NCBI RefSeq assembly: GCF_900116135.1
Contig: NZ_FOZX01000001.1
Location: 248,001 to 312,000, forward strand
Reading direction: 5' to 3'
DNA length: 64,000 bases
Source: Saccharopolyspora flava
GTDB taxonomy: Bacteria > Actinomycetota > Actinomycetes > Mycobacteriales > Pseudonocardiaceae
The notes under the pieces are model-generated. The model did no database searches and had not been told where the DNA came from. It saw only the letters and a list, made by a program, of their open reading frames with translations. Shown here piece by piece: positions 28,922 to 38,682 of the stretch. The translations under genes and the position numbers were made by a program. Position 1 is the stretch's first letter. Every line of letters starts with the position of its first letter.

Positions 28922-28991
28922 GTCGAATACCGCGGTTTTCGACCCGACGAATACCGCGGTTTTCGACCGGTCAAATCCTGCGGTATTTGAC
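28922..28991. repeat. Family B palindromic repeats (three 22-bp units)
   Basis: Units at 28922-28943, 28946-28967 and 28970-28991 have dyad ends (GTCGAA...TTCGAC or GTCAAAT...ATTTGAC) around a CCGCGG-like core (ACCGCGGT). The array starts 27 bp after the TauE/SafE stop. A second three-unit copy lies at 60243-60312, also just after a transporter stop. Remaining sequence 28992-29160 shows no gene. Confidence 0.88.
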
Positions 28992-29163
28992 CGGGGTGTC
29001 GGGATCGGGACCCGCGGGAGGGGTTCGGGAGGGGTTCGGGTGGGGTGATTCGGGGGATTTCGGGTGGTTCGTGACGGGGGTTAACCGGCGTTCACCGTGG
29101 GTTGCAGATTTACCCACGTGCCGTATCGCTGTGATCATCCGAACGAGCTAATGTTCAGACCTG

Positions 29164-29219
29164 CCGCGTGGAAGCCCCCCGACACGCGGTGAGGCGCCCC
29201 GGGCCGAACAGCCCGGGGC
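29164..29219. terminator. Two hairpins before the convergent epimerase end
   Basis: CCGCGTG (29164-29170) pairs with CACGCGG (29183-29189), and GCCCCGGGC (29196-29204) pairs with 29211-29219. They lie 16 bp from the stop of the minus-strand sugar-nucleotide gene and probably end its transcript. Confidence 0.75.
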
Positions 29220-29234
29220 CACCCTTTCTCCGTC

Positions 29235-30431
<1,197 letters not shown>

Positions 30432-30549
30432 TTAGTGCAGCGTGAACATCACGCATGCTCTCATCTATCGGGCTCGCCAAGAAGACCACGCACAGCGATC
30501 GGTATCGTGCAGCCCAGCACACTTGCGCATGAATCTCCCTGGAGGACAC

Positions 30550-31008
30550 GTGGCGCAGCCGACCGTCACCGGCCGTGCCCGCTACTGGCGGTTGATCAGT
30601 CGGTTCGCAGCCGCGTCGGTCGTGGCGACCGGCATCAGCCAGGTCGTGTTCCTGCTGACCTACTCGCTGGGCGCGAGCCCGGTGGTCTCGACGGTGCTGG
30701 CGTGGCTGGCCGGGGCGATCCCGAACTTCACCCTCAACCGGCGCACCTGGGGCGGCGGTGGCCGCGAGGCGCTGCGCGGCGAACTGCTGCGCTACGGCGC
30801 GATCTCGGTCGGCACCGCGCTGCTGGCCGCGGGCTCCACCCACCTCGCCGAGGTGGTGGCGACCTCGGCGTTCCCCGACACCCGGCCCGCTCAGGTGGCC
30901 GTGGTGTGGGGCGCCTTCATCGGGACCTACGCGGTCATGTTCGTCGTCAAGTTCGTGCTCATCGACAAGCTGGTCTTCACTCGCCGACCGCAGCCGGACG
31001 CTCGTTGA
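30550..31008 (+). CDS. GtrA-family membrane protein (probable polyprenyl-phosphate-sugar flippase)
   Basis: This 152-residue protein has four membrane helices and the GtrA pattern (RLISRFAAASVVATGISQVVF, NFTLNRRTW, VKFVLIDKLVF). GtrA proteins are thought to flip polyprenyl-phosphate-linked sugars. The GTG at 30550 follows GGAGGA closely; an upstream ATG at 30529 has no ribosome site. It is divergent from the SQD1-like gene and its end overlaps the convergent glycosyltransferase gene by 32 bp. Confidence 0.9.
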   Translation: MAQPTVTGRARYWRLISRFAAASVVATGISQVVFLLTYSLGASPVVSTVLAWLAGAIPNFTLNRRTWGGGGREALRGELLRYGAISVGTALLAAGSTHLAEVVATSAFPDTRPAQVAVVWGAFIGTYAVMFVVKFVLIDKLVFTRRPQPDAR

Positions 31009-33259
31009 GGCTCTCGATGGCCGGGGCCTGGGCGCCGGTGCCGCGGCGCTCCCGCCACCAGGTGCCGAGCACGACCTTGGCGTAGCGGTAGCCGTACTTC
31101 CAGCTGGAGCCCTTCTTGCTCTCGCCCGCGCTGCGCGGCAGCATCCGCATCGGCTGCTCCAGCACCCGGTAACCGCGGCTGAGCAGGCCCACCAGCAGCT
31201 CCGAGGACTGGTACTGCGGCTGCTGCAGCGTCACCGAGTTCGGCACCTCGACCCGCATCCCGCGGAAGCCGAACGAGGTGTCGGTGATGCGCTGCCGGGT
31301 CAGCGCGCTGACCACCCACGCGAACACGTAGGTGCCGACGCGGCGGATCAGCGCCGGCCGCTCGTTGGAGCCCAGCCGCCGCGAACCGGTGACGAAGTCG
31401 GCGCGGTCGGCGATCAGCGGCTCCAGCAGCATCGGCAGCTCGGCGATGTCGTACTGGCCGTCGGCGTCGGTGGTGATCACGTAGCGGGCGCCGCGCTGCT
31501 GCGCCAGCCGGTAGCCCAGCCGCAGCGCCGCGCCCTGGCCCCGGTTGGTGGGGGCCACGCAGGTGCGGGCGCCGTGCGAGAGCGCGACCTCGGCGGTGCG
31601 GTCCTTGGCGCCGTCGACCACCACGAGCGCGTCCACGTCCAGGTCGCAGCAGCGCGACGGGATGGAGTCGAGCACGTCGCCGATCGACTCCTCCTCGTTG
31701 TAGGCCGCGATGAGCACGACCACCGGCGAGAACCGGTGCTCGCCGTAGCGGTCCGCGTACTCGTCGAGGGCGGCGGAGTCCACGTCGTCGGGGAAGGTCG
31801 TCAGCATCTGGCTCTCCTCGGAGGGCGTCGATCGGTGCGGGATGCGGATGGCCTGGGGACGGCCGAAGAGGGCGGTGACGCCCAGGGCGCCCGCCAGCGG
31901 GATGAGCACGAGTCCGGGCAGCTGGTAGCGCCAGGAGAACTCCATGACCGAGGCGGTCAGCAGCGCGGTGGTGGCCAGGCCGGCGGGCAGTAGCGTCACC
32001 GCGCGCAGCCCGCTGCGGCGGGCGCGACCCGCGCCCAGCACGGCCGCGGTGGCCACCAGCAGCAACCCGCCGAGGAGCAGGCCCGGCGTGTAGCCGCCGC
32101 CGAGCTGGTAGCCGCGCAGGAACGAGGTGAGCTCGGGGTCGGCGTGCAGGTCGCTGCCGTCGTAGAGCTCGGTCCACTCGCGGGTGTACCAGTCGGGCGC
32201 GTAGAGCGGGTGCTCGAGCTGGAACTGCCAGCGGTCCAGCGGCACGTCGCCGACCGACTGGGTGCGGGTCGGCGCGAAGCCCTTGACGAAGTCGCGGGCC
32301 ACGCCCGCGGCGATGTCCAGCGGCTGGTGCAGCACGACCTTGCGAGTGAGCGACCGCTGCGCGGCGTTGACGTCCATGCCCTCGGGCAGCAGGGAGTCGA
32401 CGTTGGCCTGGACGTCCCACAGGTGCAGGTAGAAGTCGATGCCGCGCTTCGCGCGGACCTCGTGCGACTCGCGGGGGCAGACCAGCCGCTCCTCGCGGGT
32501 CAGGTCCAGCTCGCCGCAGTCGGCGACGACCGCGGCGCGGCCGAACAGCGCTCCCCCGCCGCCGGAACCGCCGACGCCGAACTTGCCGGCGACCAGCGCG
32601 CCGTAGAGCGCGTAGACCAGCACGGCGGCGCCGAACCCGGCGACCAAGGCGCCGGTGGCGATCAGCCGCGGCCGCCAGCCCTCGCGGGGGCGCAGACCGG
32701 CCGCGAGCAGCACGAACACCACGGCGGGCACCACCAGCGTGAGGCCGACGGAGCGCACCATCACCGACAGCGCGAGCACCCCACCGGCCACGGCGGCGAC
32801 CTTCGGCGTCGGCGGCCCCCACCAGCACAGCAGGGACACCGCGACCAGCAGCAGCACCTGGAACAGCAGGTCGGACATGATCAGCTGCTCGATCTGCAGC
32901 TGGTAGGCGTCCAGCAGCACAGGTGCCGCCGCCAGCGCGGCCAGCCACTCCTTCACGCCGAAGCGGCGCAGCAGGACGTAGACGCCGATGCCCAGCCCGA
33001 GGCCGAGCAGGTGCTGCACGACCGCGACACCGGCTAAGCCGCCGATGCCCAGCAGCGGCCACAGGAACCACTCGTAGCCGACCGGGTTGATGCCGCCGGG
33101 GTAGAACACGCCGACGTCGTCGAGGTAGCGGAACGAGTCGATGTAGAGCAGCGCAGGCCGGTAGGCGAGCTGCGTGACGATCCGCAGCACCAGTCCGGCC
33201 AGCACCAGCAGCGCCAGCAACCAGTGCCGGCGCAGCACGCGCGCGAGCGCGGTCGTCAC
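30977..33259 (-). CDS. Fused GT-C-like membrane transferase and GT2 polyprenyl-phosphate sugar synthase
   Basis: This 760-residue protein has an N-terminal membrane part (about 10-470; roughly ten helices, with a GT-C-like first loop around YIDSFRYLDDVGVFYPGG) and a C-terminal DPM1-type GT2 domain (about 500-740; VVVLIAAYNEEESI, VDGAKDRT, DxD in TTDADGQY). The fusion joins what GtrB (loads a lipid carrier) and GtrC (transfers the sugar outside) do in three-component glycosylation systems. An internal ATG at 31807 (residue 485) has GAGGAG six bases upstream and could yield the GT2 part alone. Its start overlaps the epimerase stop by four bases. Confidence 0.88.
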   Translation of the reverse strand: MTTALARVLRRHWLLALLVLAGLVLRIVTQLAYRPALLYIDSFRYLDDVGVFYPGGINPVGYEWFLWPLLGIGGLAGVAVVQHLLGLGLGIGVYVLLRRFGVKEWLAALAAAPVLLDAYQLQIEQLIMSDLLFQVLLLVAVSLLCWWGPPTPKVAAVAGGVLALSVMVRSVGLTLVVPAVVFVLLAAGLRPREGWRPRLIATGALVAGFGAAVLVYALYGALVAGKFGVGGSGGGGALFGRAAVVADCGELDLTREERLVCPRESHEVRAKRGIDFYLHLWDVQANVDSLLPEGMDVNAAQRSLTRKVVLHQPLDIAAGVARDFVKGFAPTRTQSVGDVPLDRWQFQLEHPLYAPDWYTREWTELYDGSDLHADPELTSFLRGYQLGGGYTPGLLLGGLLLVATAAVLGAGRARRSGLRAVTLLPAGLATTALLTASVMEFSWRYQLPGLVLIPLAGALGVTALFGRPQAIRIPHRSTPSEESQMLTTFPDDVDSAALDEYADRYGEHRFSPVVVLIAAYNEEESIGDVLDSIPSRCCDLDVDALVVVDGAKDRTAEVALSHGARTCVAPTNRGQGAALRLGYRLAQQRGARYVITTDADGQYDIAELPMLLEPLIADRADFVTGSRRLGSNERPALIRRVGTYVFAWVVSALTRQRITDTSFGFRGMRVEVPNSVTLQQPQYQSSELLVGLLSRGYRVLEQPMRMLPRSAGESKKGSSWKYGYRYAKVVLGTWWRERRGTGAQAPAIESLNERPAAVGE

Positions 33260-34215
33260 CGCGCTCCGCTGGTGAAGTCGGCCCAGACGGTGCGCAGGCC
33301 GTCGGTCAGCTCCACCGCGGGCTCGTAGCCGAGCTCGCGCTGCGCCTGCGACACGTCGACGATCACCGCGGGCATCTCGCCGTTCTTGGCCGGCACGTGG
33401 GTGACCGGGATGTCGATCTCGGTGGCGGCGCGGACGGCCTCGATGAGCTCCAGCACGCTGATCGACTCGCCGGAGCCGATGACCACCGTGCCGGTGTACT
33501 GCTTGTCCCAGGCGGCCAGCACGCCCTGCACGACGTCGTCGAGGTGCACGAAGTCGCGGCGCTGCGCACCGTCGCCGTAGACCTCGACGCCCTCGCCGGA
33601 CAGCGCGGCGCGCATCAGGCGCGGCACGAAGCTGTCCTTGTGGCCCATGCCGGGTCCGTAGATGTTGGTGAACCGCAGCGCGCAGGTCGACATGCCGTAG
33701 GCGCCCGCGTAACCGGACAGCAGCATCTCGCAGGCGGCCTTGGTGGCGCCGTAGGGCGTGAGCGGGCGGACCGGCAGCGCCTCGGAGATCGTGCCGTGCC
33801 CGATGTCGCCGACCACGGCGTTGGTGGAGGCGAGGAGGAACTGCCCGACCTCGCGCTCGCGGGCCAGCTCCAGCAGGTGCTGGGTGACCTCGACGTTGTT
33901 GGTGTAGGTGGCGGCGGGCTGCTCGACGGACTTGAGCACCGAGGTGATCGCGGCCAGGTGCACGATGCCCGCGCAGCCGGGCGCCACGGCCCGGTCCCGC
34001 ACCTCGGCCTCGCGCAGGTCGCCCTCGACGAAGGTCACCCGGTCCCGGAGGGACTCGGGCGGGGCCTGCAGGTCGACGACGGTGACGGGCGTGCCGCGCT
34101 CCAGGAAGGCGCGGACCACGGCGCGACCGACGAAGCCGGATCCTCCGGTCACCACGACCCGGTCGGAGTCGTTCCGGTCAGAGCGAGCGATGTCAGCGGG
34201 GGTAGGGCTTGGCAC
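33256..34215 (-). CDS. NAD-dependent epimerase/dehydratase (GalE-like)
   Basis: This 319-residue sugar-nucleotide enzyme has the NAD motif TGGSGFVGRAVV, the catalytic YGATK, ALRFTNIYGPGM and DFVHLDDVVQGV. It probably makes or interconverts the UDP-sugar used by the glycosyltransferase that overlaps its stop by four bases. A TAGAGT hexamer ends seven bases before the GTG, suggesting a leaderless two-gene operon. Confidence 0.92.
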   Translation of the reverse strand: MPSPTPADIARSDRNDSDRVVVTGGSGFVGRAVVRAFLERGTPVTVVDLQAPPESLRDRVTFVEGDLREAEVRDRAVAPGCAGIVHLAAITSVLKSVEQPAATYTNNVEVTQHLLELAREREVGQFLLASTNAVVGDIGHGTISEALPVRPLTPYGATKAACEMLLSGYAGAYGMSTCALRFTNIYGPGMGHKDSFVPRLMRAALSGEGVEVYGDGAQRRDFVHLDDVVQGVLAAWDKQYTGTVVIGSGESISVLELIEAVRAATEIDIPVTHVPAKNGEMPAVIVDVSQAQRELGYEPAVELTDGLRTVWADFTSGAR

Positions 34216-34302
34216 GCGCCCGACTCTAACCGGAACGTCCGATCGGGATACCTGAGGCCTTCACTTTTGCCAGTGTTCACGCGGTGGTCGTGCGGGGTGT
34301 CC

Positions 34303-34737
34303 TCAACCCGCCAGATGGGCGGCTAGTCCTTTCAGACCCGTCGCGTAGACACCTCGGGCGAACGTCTTGTCCATCTCGGCCTCGACGTCGGCATCGGAGT
34401 CGAAGTCGGCGTACCACTCGACGAAGCTGTGGCCGGTGCTGGTCACCGGCAGCACGTGGATCGTGGAGCGGTAGCTGCGCACCGGGAACGGGCTGGCCGC
34501 GAACTCGTAGGTGTAGCTGCGCGCGACGTCGTCGAGGGCCACGAGCCGTTCGCGCACCTCACCTCCGTCGCCGAGCACGAGGTGCCGGACGCACCCGACG
34601 CTCGCCGCGTCCCGGCCGTCCTCGATCTCGCTGGAGGCGATCGCCGGGTGCCACACCGGCAACCCGTTGAAGTCGCGCACCGCCTCCCACACCTTCTCGA
34701 CGGGGGCTTCGACGACCGCGCTGGCGAAGCTGCGCAT
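34303..34737 (-). CDS. SRPBCC (polyketide cyclase-like) family protein
   Basis: This 144-residue protein has the START-like fold signature (SFASAVVEAPVEKVWEAVRDFNGLPVWHP, WYADFDSDADVEAEMDKTF) of ligand-binding SRPBCC proteins such as the MxaD/PYR-like group. It is the third gene of a unit with a TIM-barrel and a Tm-1-like protein, nine bases after the second. Ligand unknown. Confidence 0.9.
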   Translation of the reverse strand: MRSFASAVVEAPVEKVWEAVRDFNGLPVWHPAIASSEIEDGRDAASVGCVRHLVLGDGGEVRERLVALDDVARSYTYEFAASPFPVRSYRSTIHVLPVTSTGHSFVEWYADFDSDADVEAEMDKTFARGVYATGLKGLAAHLAG

Positions 34738-34746
34738 GCTTCCTCC

Positions 34747-35577
34747 TCAGAACTTGATGTCGGTGAACGCCTTGGTCTGCTCGGTCAAGGCCTTTTCTGT
34801 GGGGAGTCGTTCCATGCTGCTGGCGCCGTAGAAGCCGTGGCAGCGCTGGGTTTTCGACAGGACGTAGGCCGCGTCCTCGGGCATCGCGATGGGCCCGCCG
34901 TGACAGAGCACCAGCACGTCGTCGCGGACCTCGGCGGCGGCCTGGGACCACTCGTCGATGAGCCGGACGCAGTCGTCGAGGTTCTTGGCGGTCTCCGCGC
35001 CGATCGCGCCGCCGGTGGTCAGACCCATGTGGCAGACGATGATGTCGGCGCCCGCCTCGGTCATCACCCGCGCGTCGTCGGCGGAGAACACGTACGGCGT
35101 GGTGAGCAGGTCGGCCTCGCGGGCGGCGGCCACCAGCTCGACCTCCAGGCCGTAGCCCATGCCGGTCTCCTCCAGGTTGGCCCGGAAGGTGCCGTCGATG
35201 AGGCCCACGGTCGGGAAGTTCTGGATGCCGGCGAACCCGAGGTCCTTGAGCTCGCGCAGGAACCGCTCGCGCAGCATGAACGGGTCGGTGCCGTTGACCC
35301 CGGCCAGCACGGGCGTGCGCTGCACGACCGGCAGCACCTCGCGGGCCATCTCCACCACGATGTCGTTGGCGTTGCCGTAGGCCAGCAGCCCGGCCAGCGA
35401 GCCGCGCCCGGCCATCCGGTAGCGGCCGGAGTTGTAGATGACGATCAGGTCGATGCCGCCGGCCTCTTCGCACTTGGCCGACAGCCCGGCCCCGGCGCCG
35501 CCGCCGACGATCGGTTCGCCGCGTTGGGCTTGGGCGTGGAACTCGCGGAGCAGGTCCGCGCGGTCGAATCCGTTCAT
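34747..35577 (-). CDS. Phosphoenolpyruvate hydrolase-like TIM-barrel protein
   Basis: This 276-residue protein belongs to the PEP_hydrolase (PF09370-type) family: [59 protein letters not shown] and [16 protein letters not shown] at 35577 is chosen because GGAGG lies just upstream; a GTG at 35604 overlapping the previous stop is the alternative. The family also forms the C-terminal half of the tomato antiviral protein Tm-1, whose N-terminal half matches the upstream gene. Enzymatic reaction in bacteria not established. Confidence 0.92.
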   Translation of the reverse strand: MNGFDRADLLREFHAQAQRGEPIVGGGAGAGLSAKCEEAGGIDLIVIYNSGRYRMAGRGSLAGLLAYGNANDIVVEMAREVLPVVQRTPVLAGVNGTDPFMLRERFLRELKDLGFAGIQNFPTVGLIDGTFRANLEETGMGYGLEVELVAAAREADLLTTPYVFSADDARVMTEAGADIIVCHMGLTTGGAIGAETAKNLDDCVRLIDEWSQAAAEVRDDVLVLCHGGPIAMPEDAAYVLSKTQRCHGFYGASSMERLPTEKALTEQTKAFTDIKF

Positions 35578-35600
35578 CACCCCTCCAGTGTCGGTACTGC

Positions 35601-36782
35601 TCACAGGATTTCACGGAACGCGGCGAGCAGCGCCGTGACGAACTCCTCGTCGTTGACGTTGTGCTCGACCCGCAGCAGGCGCCGGTCGTCGGTCTGCCGG
35701 ACCTCGCGTTCGAGGGTCTCGAACAGCGCGGCGTCGGCCTCCGGGTCGTGGAAGGGCTGGCCGGGCGCGTCCAACATGGACACCCCGCCGGTCGGCAGCA
35801 GGAAGCGGACCGGGCCCTCGCAGGCGTTGAGCTTGCGGGCGAGGAACGAGCCGATCTCCCGGCACTCCTCTGGCGTGGTGCGCATCAGCGTCACCTGCGG
35901 GTTGTGCACGTAGAGGTTGCGGTCCCGGTAGCGCTCCGGAACCGTCTCGCGCGCACCGAAGTTCACCATGTCCAGGGCGCCGCAGGAGCCGACGTAGGGC
36001 ACCCGGGTGCGGGCGATGGCGTCGAGCCGCTGCTCCCCCGCGCTCATCACGCCGCCCGCGATGAGGTCGCAGATCTCGGTGGTGGTGACGTCCAGGACGG
36101 CGTGCACCAGGCCGTCGTCGACGAGCTTCTCCATCGCCCGCCCGCCGGTGCCGGTCGCGTGGAACACCAGCGGGTCGAACTCGGCTTCGAGCCGTCCGGC
36201 CGCGGCGGTCACGCAAGGCGTGGTGACGCCGAACATCGACAGCGCGACGGCGGGTTTGTCGTCGGCCTGCGGCATCGGGTGGCTGATCGCGCCGAGCAGC
36301 GCGTGCGCGGCGTTGCCGAGGATGCGGCGGGAGATCCGGTTCAGCCCGGCGACGTCGGTGACCGACGGGAACATCGCGATGTCGGTGGCGTCGACGTAGC
36401 CGGAGGTGTCGCCGGAGGCCACAGTGGACACCATCACCTTCGGCACGCCCACCGGCAGTTCCCGCATCGCGGGGGTGATCAGCGCGGTCCCGCCGGAGCC
36501 GCCGAGCCCGATGACGCCGTCGACGTCGCGGTCGCGCAGGAAGCGGGTGAAGGCGGTGGCCATCGCGGTCACGGCCGAGCCGCGGTCGCCGGTGAACACG
36601 GCCTCGGCGCCGTCGGGGTGGTGCGCGGCGACCTCGGCGGCCTGGACGTCGGCGCGGGAGGTCTCGCCGGAGGTCGACAGGTCGACGGTGATGACGGGAT
36701 GGCCCCGGGCGATGAGGTCGGCGACGTGGTGGAGCTCATCGCCCTTGGTGTCGAACGTTCCCGCGACGTACGCGCTGCCCAT
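35601..36782 (-). CDS. Tm-1-like ATP-binding protein (UPF0261)
   Basis: This 393-residue protein shows the UPF0261/Tm-1 N-domain features: [60 protein letters not shown] and [15 protein letters not shown]. It is first in a three-gene unit with the PEP-hydrolase-like TIM-barrel and an SRPBCC protein; the first two together equal one eukaryotic Tm-1 polypeptide. Function in bacteria is unknown; ATP binding is known for the plant protein. Confidence 0.93.
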   Translation of the reverse strand: MGSAYVAGTFDTKGDELHHVADLIARGHPVITVDLSTSGETSRADVQAAEVAAHHPDGAEAVFTGDRGSAVTAMATAFTRFLRDRDVDGVIGLGGSGGTALITPAMRELPVGVPKVMVSTVASGDTSGYVDATDIAMFPSVTDVAGLNRISRRILGNAAHALLGAISHPMPQADDKPAVALSMFGVTTPCVTAAAGRLEAEFDPLVFHATGTGGRAMEKLVDDGLVHAVLDVTTTEICDLIAGGVMSAGEQRLDAIARTRVPYVGSCGALDMVNFGARETVPERYRDRNLYVHNPQVTLMRTTPEECREIGSFLARKLNACEGPVRFLLPTGGVSMLDAPGQPFHDPEADAALFETLEREVRQTDDRRLLRVEHNVNDEEFVTALLAAFREIL

Positions 36783-36861
36783 CCGCGACCTCCGTGCTGC
36801 TCGCCATCGAGAACAACCCGGGACGGGACTCTACTGTCGATCGGCCTCCGGGCAACAGAAA

Positions 36862-36890
36862 ACGGCCCCCGGCATCAAGCCGGAGGCCGT
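36862..36890 (-). terminator. Intrinsic terminator of the small basic protein gene
   Basis: An approximately 12-bp stem with an ATCAA loop is followed on the minus strand by TTTTC, 31 bp after the small gene's stop. Confidence 0.85.
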
Positions 36891-36920
36891 CTCCGGGACT
36901 TCCGCCCGCAGAGCTCGCGC

Positions 36921-37094
36921 TCAGTGGCCGCTGCCCTGCGAGCCGGAGCCGCCCTTGCCCGTGAACTTGTTCTTGACCTGCTCGATCTTTTCCTTGTTCT
37001 TCGGGTCGGAGGCGTACTTCTTGGCCTGGTCGATCACCTTCTTGCCCTGCGGGCTCTTCGCGAAGTCGGTGACCTTCTTGAACAGAGACATCAT
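36921..37094 (-). CDS. Small Lys-rich protein, resembling MT0933/Rv0909-type antitoxin family
   Basis: This 57-residue protein begins MMSLFKKVTDFAKSPQGKKV and continues with amphipathic Lys-rich helices and a Gly/Ser tail (GKGGSGSQGSGH). Size and composition resemble the MT0933-like (Rv0909) group sometimes annotated as antitoxins, but no toxin partner is adjacent, so the role is open. GGGAG precedes the tandem ATG codons and a clear terminator follows; it is probably well expressed. Confidence 0.75.
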   Translation of the reverse strand: MMSLFKKVTDFAKSPQGKKVIDQAKKYASDPKNKEKIEQVKNKFTGKGGSGSQGSGH

Positions 37095-37207
37095 CACTCC
37101 CGAAGCATCGAGGCCGTCACCGACCAGGGTACCGACAAATCACCCACCGATGGCAGATCACCTGCTCGAACGGAGTGGCGAAGACCGAACCAGCCGGACA
37201 GAAGGGG

Positions 37208-37351
37208 CCATGCGGCGAAGCCGCATTCTCTTCCACCACCTAAGACGCTGGCACCGCCGCGGGTTCTGAGCGCCTTCGTGGCGAGTACGCCGGGACGCCG
37301 TGTATTGGACATACATCAGGAGCGGCGCACGGAGTCCACGAAGGCGCTCAG
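37208..37351. repeat. Inverted-repeat element in intergenic region
   Basis: Perfect 16-bp arms CTGAGCGCCTTCGTGG (37266-37281) and their complement (37336-37351) flank 54 bp. A tight hairpin ATGCGGCGAAGCCGCAT lies at 37208-37224. Together they fill much of the 303-bp gap between the small protein and the acyl-CoA dehydrogenase stop. It looks like a non-coding repeat or MITE-like remnant; target duplications were not seen. Confidence 0.6.
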
Positions 37352-37397
37352 GTTCCGCCACCCGCACCGCCAAGCAAAGCAACCACTCGTCTGCCTC

Positions 37398-38576
37398 CTA
37401 GCCCAGGACTCCGCTGACCGAGGCGTGGCCCTTGAGCACGTTGCGGGCGATGGTGCGGCGCTGGATCTCGTCGGTTCCCTCGAAGATGCGCAGCAGTCGC
37501 AGGTCGCGGTACCAGCGCTCGACCGGGAGCTCCTTGGTGTAGCCCATGCCGCCGTGGATCTGCAGCACGCGGTCGACGATCTGGTTGGCGTGCGTGGCGC
37601 CGAACAGCTTGGCGATGGACTGCGCGTGGCGGGAGTCCATGCCCTGGTCGACCTGCCAGGCGGCCTGCAGGATCAGCCAGCGCAGCGCCTCGATCTCGAC
37701 CGCGGAGTCGGCGATCATCCACTGGATGGCCTGCCGCTCGGCGATCGGCGCGCCGAAGGTCTCGCGCTGCTGGGCGTACTCCGAGCCCATCTCGACCAGC
37801 CGCTCGCAGGCGCCGAGCGCGGCGGCCGGCAGCAGGTAGCGGCCGCGGCCGATCCACTGCATGGCCAGGCCGAAGCCGTTGCCGACCTCGCCGAGCACGT
37901 TCTCGGACGGCACCCGCACGTTGTCGAACACCAGCGCGGCGGGCTGGCGCTCGTCGGGGCCCATGATGTCGATCGGCTCGGACTTCCAGCCCATGTCGCG
38001 GTCGACGAGGAAGCAGGTGACGCCGCCGTTGGCACCCTTCTCGCGGTCGGTGACGGCGAAGACCATCACGAAGTCGGCGTCGATGCCGCCGGTGATGAAG
38101 GTCTTCTCGCCGTTGATGACCCACTCGTCGCCGTCCCGGACGGCCGTGGTGCGCAGGTTCTTCGCGTCGGAGCCCGCGCCGGGCTCGGTGATGGCGAAGC
38201 AGGACTTGCGGGTGCCCTCGATGGTGGGCAGCAGGTAGCGCTGCTTCTGGTCCTCGTTGGCGTAGTAGAGGATGTTGTCGGCGTAGCCGCCGAAGCGGAA
38301 CGGCACGTAGGTGCGGCCGAGCTCGACCTCGATCAGCGCCGTCATGACCGCCGAGAGGTTCATGCCGCCGTACTCCTCGGGCGTCTGCACGCCCCAGAAC
38401 CCGGCTTCCTTGGCCTTGTTCTGCAGTTCCTTGAGCTCGTCCTTGGTCAGACCGCGCTGCCCCGCCCGCTCTCTGCGCAGCACCTCCGGCTCCAGCGGCA
38501 TGAGCTCCCGCTGGACGAAGTTGCGCACCCAGTCGCGGATGTCGCGCTCGGTCTCGGAGAGCGAGAAGTCGACCAT
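37398..38576 (-). CDS. Acyl-CoA dehydrogenase
   Basis: This 392-residue FAD enzyme shows ACAD features: KSCFAITEPGAGSDAKNLRT (FAD/substrate loop), TFITGGIDADFVMVFAV, QRETFGAPIAERQAIQ and the C-terminal RIFEGTDEIQRRTIARNVL. It oxidises an acyl-CoA thioester; chain length not predictable. GGAAAGGA precedes the ATG. A divergent TetR gene and an intervening palindrome suggest repression by that regulator, lifted by an acyl-CoA. Confidence 0.95.
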   Translation of the reverse strand: MVDFSLSETERDIRDWVRNFVQRELMPLEPEVLRRERAGQRGLTKDELKELQNKAKEAGFWGVQTPEEYGGMNLSAVMTALIEVELGRTYVPFRFGGYADNILYYANEDQKQRYLLPTIEGTRKSCFAITEPGAGSDAKNLRTTAVRDGDEWVINGEKTFITGGIDADFVMVFAVTDREKGANGGVTCFLVDRDMGWKSEPIDIMGPDERQPAALVFDNVRVPSENVLGEVGNGFGLAMQWIGRGRYLLPAAALGACERLVEMGSEYAQQRETFGAPIAERQAIQWMIADSAVEIEALRWLILQAAWQVDQGMDSRHAQSIAKLFGATHANQIVDRVLQIHGGMGYTKELPVERWYRDLRLLRIFEGTDEIQRRTIARNVLKGHASVSGVLG

Positions 38577-38604
38577 CGCGTCGTTCCTTTCCGTGCAGGC
38601 CGGT

Positions 38605-38621
38605 AACTAACACCGTTAGTT
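38605..38621. promoter_or_regulatory. TetR operator candidate
   Basis: AACTAAC-ACC-GTTAGTT is a perfect 7+3+7 palindrome in the intergenic region shared by the acyl-CoA dehydrogenase and TetR genes, the usual arrangement for an autoregulated TetR operator. Confidence 0.75.
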
Positions 38622-38682
38622 TTATGGCAGCCTAGAACCGTCCCGGCGCACGCCGCAAGGGATCCCGGTGAGGAGAGAGACG

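Noticed and set aside
37094-37312. 72-residue minus-strand frame upstream of the small basic protein
   Set aside because: It crosses the inverted-repeat arm and hairpin, lacks a ribosome site and has no domain-like pattern.
35661-38606. Plus-strand open frame of about 980 residues
   Set aside because: It runs antisense across Tm-1-like and acyl-CoA dehydrogenase genes and a terminator; composition typical of a shadow frame.
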